A stretch of DNA of 64,000 bases. Source: an uncultured Actinomycetes bacterium (GTDB lineage Bacteria; Actinomycetota; CADDZG01; WHSQ01). The position numbers were made by a program, and so were the translations under genes. The stretch lies in the NCBI GenBank assembly GCA_937863385.1, contig CALMBW010000004.1, positions 44,070 through 108,069 on the forward strand, written 5' to 3'. Position 1 is the first letter of the stretch; the number at the start of each line of letters is the position of its first letter. The notes below the pieces were generated by a model that saw only the letters and a program-made list of their open reading frames with translations, was not told where the DNA came from and searched no databases. Positions 60,725 to 64,000 of the stretch are shown piece by piece.

Positions 60725-60963
60725 CTGTGGGTATACGAGAGCCAGAGGTACGTAGGTCAACAGACGGGCAGATTCAGCACATGCGTATCGTCTTCGGACC
60801 GCACCACTTCCTTGAACTGACTCACCATGAGGGCGAGAAGGTGGAGTTCGTCTTGGGGTACACCCATCATGGGTTCCGGGCCGACGCATCTGAGGTGAAT
60901 GGCGAACTGGAGCGGATCATCGGAGAGGTGCGGCAGGCTCACCCTGAGACCCTGGTGGACTGA
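60721..60963 (+). CDS. Small coupled protein with THHGFRADAS motif (80 aa)
   Basis: TTG 60721 overlaps the fusion protein stop by 4 nt with GGGGAGGGG just before it. The sequence MRIVFGPHHFLELTHHEGEK (from residue 21) and THHGFRADASEVNGELERII suggest a compact alpha/beta protein with many His. Coupled small proteins after a nuclease-like gene are often antidotes or accessory factors, but no family is recognised and this is only an inference. Confidence 0.7.
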   Translation: MTVGIREPEVRRSTDGQIQHMRIVFGPHHFLELTHHEGEKVEFVLGYTHHGFRADASEVNGELERIIGEVRQAHPETLVD

Positions 60964-61069
60964 CCTTCTGAGCGCCTAGTCGTACCAGTCGCGTTTGGGA
61001 GTACTTCTACCGCCGAAGCCTTCCTGGTCCACAGCGAACCCTGTCACGGGTTAGCTGTACGGTTGATTG

Positions 61070-62110
61070 ATGCCAGCCAAGTCATCATCCGGCGAAGTCG
61101 TGTTGCGGATAGACCTTTCGACCAAGGAGGTTCAGCCTCTGGTCGAGATGTCGCTGGAGTCCGCCGGCTTACGGGAGCGAGATGACCTCCAGCGTTGGAT
61201 CGCCGATTACCCAGAGGTCATCGGTCCCGATCTTCTCCTCATCACTTCTGAGTTCGATTGGTTCGCTCTTGGGGACCGCAAGGTGTCTGACCGACTTGAC
61301 CTGCTCTTCCTCGATTCGAGAGGACAGCTCCTAGTTGCCGAGCTGAAGCGGGATAAGGCTGAAGACACGGTCGACATGCAGGCACTCAAGTACGCCGCGT
61401 ACTGCTCAACCCTGACGGTCGAGGACACGATCGAGGAGTTCTCTCGCTTCCATGAGGTCGATGTCGTCGAGGCTCGTCGCCGCATAGAGGAACACGCGCC
61501 TTCCGTAAAGACAGAGGAACTGGGCCAGGTCCGTATCCGGTTGGTCGCCGGATCCTTCGGTCCAGCCGTGACCTCGGTCGCTTTGTGGCTCCAAGACATC
61601 GGCTTAGACATCGGATGCATCCAGGTGGTGGCCAGGCGAACGAGCGATACAGAGGCCGTCATCAGCGCTCGTCAATTGCTGCCCCTTCCGGTCGTTGAGG
61701 AGTTCATGGTGCGTCGTCGTAGACGCGCCGCTGAAGAGGTTGTGCGGGAGCGCACCACCCGTCGGAGGAACGCAGCGACGGTAATCCTCGAATCCGCTGC
61801 GCTCGCACCGGGGACGGAGCTGACCCTTCATCTTCCAGCTCTTACGGCTGAGTGGCGCGAGCAGGTCGAGAAGGTCCTAGAGACCGAGCCTTCCGCCGGG
61901 AAGGCAGAGTGGACCGGAATCTCTCTCCGCAAAGCATTGAAGTGGAAGCGCGACGGCTCGTACTACAGCGCGAGCGGACTGGTCGAAGCACTCCTGACCG
62001 AGTTGGGTTTCAGTGCGTCGGTCCCTGGTCCTCAGTACTGGGTGACCCCGGATGGAACCACCCTCGCAGACCTGGCCATCAGCATCGAGCCGGACGTCTC
62101 TCAGCTCTGA
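61070..62110 (+). CDS. PD-(D/E)XK nuclease-fold protein, NucS/DUF91-like
   Basis: 346 residues. Nuclease core: Glu49 (IADYPEVIG), Asp77 (DRLDLLFLD), Glu91-x-Lys93 (VAELKRDK) and the helix QALKYAAYCSTL, the full motif set. Middle region Arg-rich (VRRRRRAAEEVVRERTTRRR, about 204-223). C terminus contains KWKRDGSYYSASGLVEAL and GPQYWVTPDG, a small domain resembling RAMA/DUF4357-type modules, uncertain. ATG 61070 follows a TTG one codon earlier. No methylase nearby, so not an ordinary type II restriction system. Confidence 0.75.
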   Translation: MPAKSSSGEVVLRIDLSTKEVQPLVEMSLESAGLRERDDLQRWIADYPEVIGPDLLLITSEFDWFALGDRKVSDRLDLLFLDSRGQLLVAELKRDKAEDTVDMQALKYAAYCSTLTVEDTIEEFSRFHEVDVVEARRRIEEHAPSVKTEELGQVRIRLVAGSFGPAVTSVALWLQDIGLDIGCIQVVARRTSDTEAVISARQLLPLPVVEEFMVRRRRRAAEEVVRERTTRRRNAATVILESAALAPGTELTLHLPALTAEWREQVEKVLETEPSAGKAEWTGISLRKALKWKRDGSYYSASGLVEALLTELGFSASVPGPQYWVTPDGTTLADLAISIEPDVSQL

Positions 62111-62116
62111 TCGGGT

Positions 62117-62164
62117 ATGCCCAACGGCGGGATCGATAACTGCGGAACCTGTTGGTACAACAAC
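62117..62164 (+). pseudogene. Fragment of MPNGG-type small protein
   Basis: MPNGGIDNCGTCWYNNAN starts at 62117, the conserved N terminus of a small proteobacterial protein (MPNGG..CGTCW.N), then continues as unrelated sequence. Only the first 16-17 codons are recognisable. Confidence 0.5.
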
Positions 62165-62198
62165 GCCAACATCGTGGCGGATGACCGAGAGGCAGACC

Positions 62199-62402
62199 AT
62201 GACCGACGAACGTTTGAACCCAAGCATCGAACGGATTGCCGAACACCCGGGCATCGCCAAATCTACGCTGTGCGATCACCTGCGCAAGTGGGGCATCGAT
62301 CGCAAATCCATGACGCTGGGCGTCAACGGCCGCGCAACGAGCCCATCATTCCCACACCGGCTGACCACACGTCGGACAGCCGCTGTGCTGGAGCTGTCGT
62401 AG
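62199..62402 (+). CDS. Short putative HTH-containing ORF (67 aa)
   Basis: Reads NPSIERIAEHPGIAKSTLCD then HLRKWGIDRK, the look of a helix-turn-helix for choosing DNA sites, followed by low-complexity Thr/Arg tail. No clear ribosome site and it overlaps the minus-strand TrfB-like gene by 57 nt. It may be a clipped fragment. Low weight. Confidence 0.3.
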   Translation: MTDERLNPSIERIAEHPGIAKSTLCDHLRKWGIDRKSMTLGVNGRATSPSFPHRLTTRRTAAVLELS

Positions 62403-62564
62403 TCTGGCTACGATATGCGCGACCGAAGCGTGCGTTACGCCGGCCTCGCGCGAAGCCTGCGCCACGCTCAGGCCGTCCACCAGATGGCGCCGGGCGCCTT
62501 CCCGCCCCGCCCCGCCCTGGCCTTGCAGCAGGCGGGCGAGGGCGTCGAACTCGGCGGCTGTCAT
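62346..62564 (-). CDS. TrfB/KorA-like transcriptional regulator (72 aa)
   Basis: MTAAEFDALARLLQGQGG, then LVDGLSVAQASREAGVTHAS with the recognition helix, a classic TrfB-type repressor segment from plasmids and phages, finally CPTCGQPVW with a Cys pair. AGAGGA lies 8 nt before ATG 62564. The proteobacterial/phage style is foreign to the actinobacterial genes before 62 kb. A hairpin lies 26 nt upstream of its start. Confidence 0.75.
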   Translation of the reverse strand: MTAAEFDALARLLQGQGGAGREGARRHLVDGLSVAQASREAGVTHASVAHIVARLRQLQHSGCPTCGQPVWE

Positions 62565-62589
62565 TTGGGATGTCCTCTAGTTAGATGTG

Positions 62590-62614
62590 GCGCCCCGACA
62601 CCATGCCGGGGCGC
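62590..62614. terminator. Hairpin between TrfB-like gene and fragments
   Basis: GCGCCCCG (62590-62597) pairs with CGGGGCGC (62607-62614), 9-nt loop, then TTTAT on the plus strand. It could end plus-strand transcription or lie in the minus-strand leader. Confidence 0.5.
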
Positions 62615-62694
62615 TTTATGTTCGGCTGATTTGACAATCCGGGAAGTGCCTGCGCTTAGGGACGTCCCCGACGTACTTCTGCCTCGCACCGCGC

Positions 62695-62835
62695 GGATTG
62701 GAGCATGGCGGCGACCGCCGTAGCGATCAACTGGCCAATGGGCCAGACGAAACTCAGGCGCGAGCCGCCGAACTGCTCAACGCCTCACGGTCTGCCGGCT
62801 CGGTAGGAGCGTTTCCCCGCGGGCGTAAGGGATAG
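62695..62835 (+). pseudogene. Fragment of ParB-like plasmid/phage protein
   Basis: In frame with CAT at 62704 the plus strand reads LEHGGDRRSDQLANG and ETQARAAELLNASR, close to the HGGD(R/K)SDQ and (Q/R)AAELLNVSRRSV motifs of ParB-like plasmid and phage proteins; the frame then breaks into SAGSVGAFPRGRKG and a stop. Only about 40 codons survive. The remaining 62615-62930 stretch has no intact gene, apart from a short CTGGCC/GGCCAG hairpin at 62731. Confidence 0.5.
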
Positions 62836-62930
62836 CTGCGAGCCTCACGCGCGCGCGAGGTCTCGAGTCGAGACGCCCGCTATACCGACGCGGTAGCCTT
62901 TCCCCTACACAACCAAGGGAGGGCCGCCAC

Positions 62931-63314
62931 GTGCCGACACTTCGCAAACTCACGGCACCGCTATTCGGCGCCGCGCTGCTGCTCGCCGCCGCGCCCGGTC
63001 CGGCTAGCGAGATTGATGTGTACGTCTTGGGCAACGAGCTGCTCAAGTTCTGCAAAGGCACGGGTGCGGGCGAAGCCGGCTATGACGTTGCCTCCCACAA
63101 CACGTGCGCTGGGTATCTCGCAGGCATAGCGGACGCAGAGGAAGCGTGGTGGAAGCACAAGGCCAAAGCCTTCTGCATTCCCAAAGGAACCAGGACGGGA
63201 CAGCATCGCCAAGTGTTCCTGCACTACATGGACCAACACCCTGAAGACTGGCACGCGGCGGCCGCTAGCCTCGCGATCAACGCATTCATCGGAGCGTGGC
63301 CGTGCGCTCACTGA
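62931..63314 (+). CDS. Rap1a/Tai-type immunity-like secreted protein (127 aa)
   Basis: Signal peptide (LTAPLFGAALLLAAAPGPAS-E), then GNELLKFCKG, NTCAGYLAGIADAE, CIPKGTRTGQHRQVFLHYMDQHPE and the terminal AFIGAWPC. These are the Rap1a/Tai immunity hallmarks (paired Cys, C(I)P.G, HPE, FPC). Such proteins neutralise type VI amidase toxins in the periplasm. No toxin neighbour is visible. GTG 62931 has AAGGGAGGG upstream. Gram-negative style, unexpected in an actinobacterium. Confidence 0.75.
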   Translation: MPTLRKLTAPLFGAALLLAAAPGPASEIDVYVLGNELLKFCKGTGAGEAGYDVASHNTCAGYLAGIADAEEAWWKHKAKAFCIPKGTRTGQHRQVFLHYMDQHPEDWHAAAASLAINAFIGAWPCAH

Positions 63315-63369
63315 GCGCCCGCGTGTTAAGTGCAGAAGGTTCTTCTGATAATGGGCTGCGTCAAACGCG

Positions 63370-63399
63370 AAGGGGAGGATGCGCTGGCATCCTCCCCTT
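63370..63399. terminator. Perfect 13-bp convergent hairpin
   Basis: AAGGGGAGGATGC pairs exactly with GCATCCTCCCCTT (loop GCTG). It lies between the plus-strand Rap1a-like gene and the minus-strand secreted protein, a bidirectional terminator shape without long T-tract. Confidence 0.7.
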
Positions 63400-63407
63400 G
63401 TTCATAT

Positions 63408-63734
63408 CTACTCAGTCTGCCGCCGGAGTTTTGGCATAAAGAGCTTCACATCATCACTTGGCTCTTCTGGGCCACTATCTATGCGAGATTCACAACCAAA
63501 GCCGGAACACAACCCCGTGCCATTGGGTGCAATATCACTCCCGGCTGCCCACAACCCGATCACATCGCGCATCACAAAACCGTTACTGCTGCGCGTGCTG
63601 CCACCACTGAGTACCGCGCCCCGCTCTAGCTCTTCACCAGCGGCATAGATCACCCCTGCGGTCATCACGACCAACGCCGCCGCCACCAGCATCCACAGGG
63701 CAAACCGCCACCGCTTGTTAGATTGTTGTTTCAT
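63408..63734 (-). CDS. Secreted repeat-type protein (108 aa)
   Basis: Signal peptide (WRFALWMLVAAALVVMTAGVIYA) then GAVLSGGSTRSSNGF and DVIGLWAAGSDIAPNGTGLC with GFGCES. The pattern GGS.....F.M...IG....G........C.GF resembles secreted-protein repeats I associate with Chloroflexota. AAAGGGG 4 nt before ATG 63734. The GC content is lower than in the first 62 kb. It likely follows the partial gene at 63830 in an operon. Confidence 0.65.
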   Translation of the reverse strand: MKQQSNKRWRFALWMLVAAALVVMTAGVIYAAGEELERGAVLSGGSTRSSNGFVMRDVIGLWAAGSDIAPNGTGLCSGFGCESRIDSGPEEPSDDVKLFMPKLRRQTE

Positions 63735-63829
63735 AAGTCCCCTTTCTATGCTACATCATCTGCCTTGCAGCTATTTTGGTCATTCGACTTTGCTTCGCAA
63801 TGACTGGTTGGTATCGCAGTGGCTGCTGT

Positions 63830-64000
63830 TTATGGGCAAACAAAGTCAACATAATCCTCGTCATAGCTTTGGGCACAGACAATGTCCGAGGGTACGCCGC
63901 CCGCCGCCACGTTGCCGGCCAGCAGCGAGGCTCCGATATAGACAAAGAAGTTATTGGAATTTTCAATACTCTTGCCGCCGATGGGATCCCCCTTGATGCT
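63830..64000 (-). CDS. C-terminal part of a secreted/surface-type protein, cut by window end
   Basis: The minus strand is open from base 64000 to TAA at 63830-63832 (56 residues): IGGKSIENSNNFFVYIGASL, LAGNVAAGGVPSDIVCAQSY, DEDYVDFVCP. The composition (Ser/Asn/Gly, two Cys) suggests an exported protein. A gap of 95 bp with a ribosome site leads to the next minus-strand gene, so the two may be one operon. No family assigned. Confidence 0.55.
   Translation of the reverse strand, partial: SIKGDPIGGKSIENSNNFFVYIGASLLAGNVAAGGVPSDIVCAQSYDEDYVDFVCP

Overview
The window reads like a chromosomal contig from an uncultured member of the Actinomycetota (high-GC Gram-positives). Several features support this: a DEDD exonuclease fused to a UvrC/Cho-type GIY-YIG nuclease behind a Gram-positive LexA box, an F420-type LLM oxidoreductase, an ArsA / small Cys protein / ROK glucokinase / DUF1232 gene run, frequent GTG and TTG starts, and tightly coupled operons with 4-nt ATGA/GTGA/TTGA overlaps. 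Placement below phylum is inference only.

Layout. 1-5.9 kb: a corrinoid cassette, with an ECF transporter (T, fused double A, S) followed without gaps by cobU, cobT, cobS and a CobC-like phosphatase whose 3' end runs into the RNase P RNA gene (5.85-6.2 kb). 6.3-10.7 kb: an FAD oxidoreductase, a polytopic membrane protein and a soluble double-GAF histidine kinase. 10.7-22.3 kb: RidA, an M20 deacylase, TrpD, a CADD/TenA-like protein, the SOS-box DEDD-GIY-YIG nuclease, a CaiB-type CoA transferase, a coiled-coil NYN RNase, a membrane-anchored Kelch propeller, small Cys-rich proteins, a broken Phd antitoxin and an M48 protease. 22.2-28.7 kb: two divergent long-chain acyl-CoA synthetases and a pair of related secreted Lys-rich proteins. 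28.7-37 kb: PanB, a zinc-ribbon membrane protein, an isoaspartyl peptidase, then an eight-gene co-directional run (phosphoesterase, SRPBCC, ArsA, CxxC protein, glucokinase, DUF1232, membrane protein, LLM enzyme). 37-46 kb: a CopA ATPase behind a CsoR-like operator, an exonuclease/phosphatase pair, AlaC, TetR, a cyclic-2,3-diphosphoglycerate-synthase-like protein, a TIGR00300 enzyme and an esterase. 46-58 kb: PlsC, GlpK, a coiled-coil/RlpA protein, a phosphofructokinase with the PPi-type residue pair, threonine aldolase, a lone RsbW-like ATPase, CsbD, thiO-thiS-thiG, a DUF1326-DUF2182 pair, a broken nitrilase, VOC and DUF72 proteins.

58.2-62.1 kb is an accessory block headed by a tyrosine recombinase. 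It carries a gamma-glutamylcyclotransferase fused to a helical domain with HEPN-like Rx4H motifs, a translationally coupled small protein, and a PD-(D/E)XK nuclease. This is the best candidate here for an undescribed system.

From about 62.11 kb to the end the character changes. There are clipped fragments of phage/plasmid-type proteins, a TrfB/KorA-like regulator, a Rap1a/Tai-type immunity protein and two secreted proteins of a type I associate with Chloroflexota. This tail is either a mosaic mobile remnant or a chimeric contig end, and the sequence alone cannot decide which. No tRNA, 16S/23S rRNA, CRISPR array or complete insertion sequence was seen.
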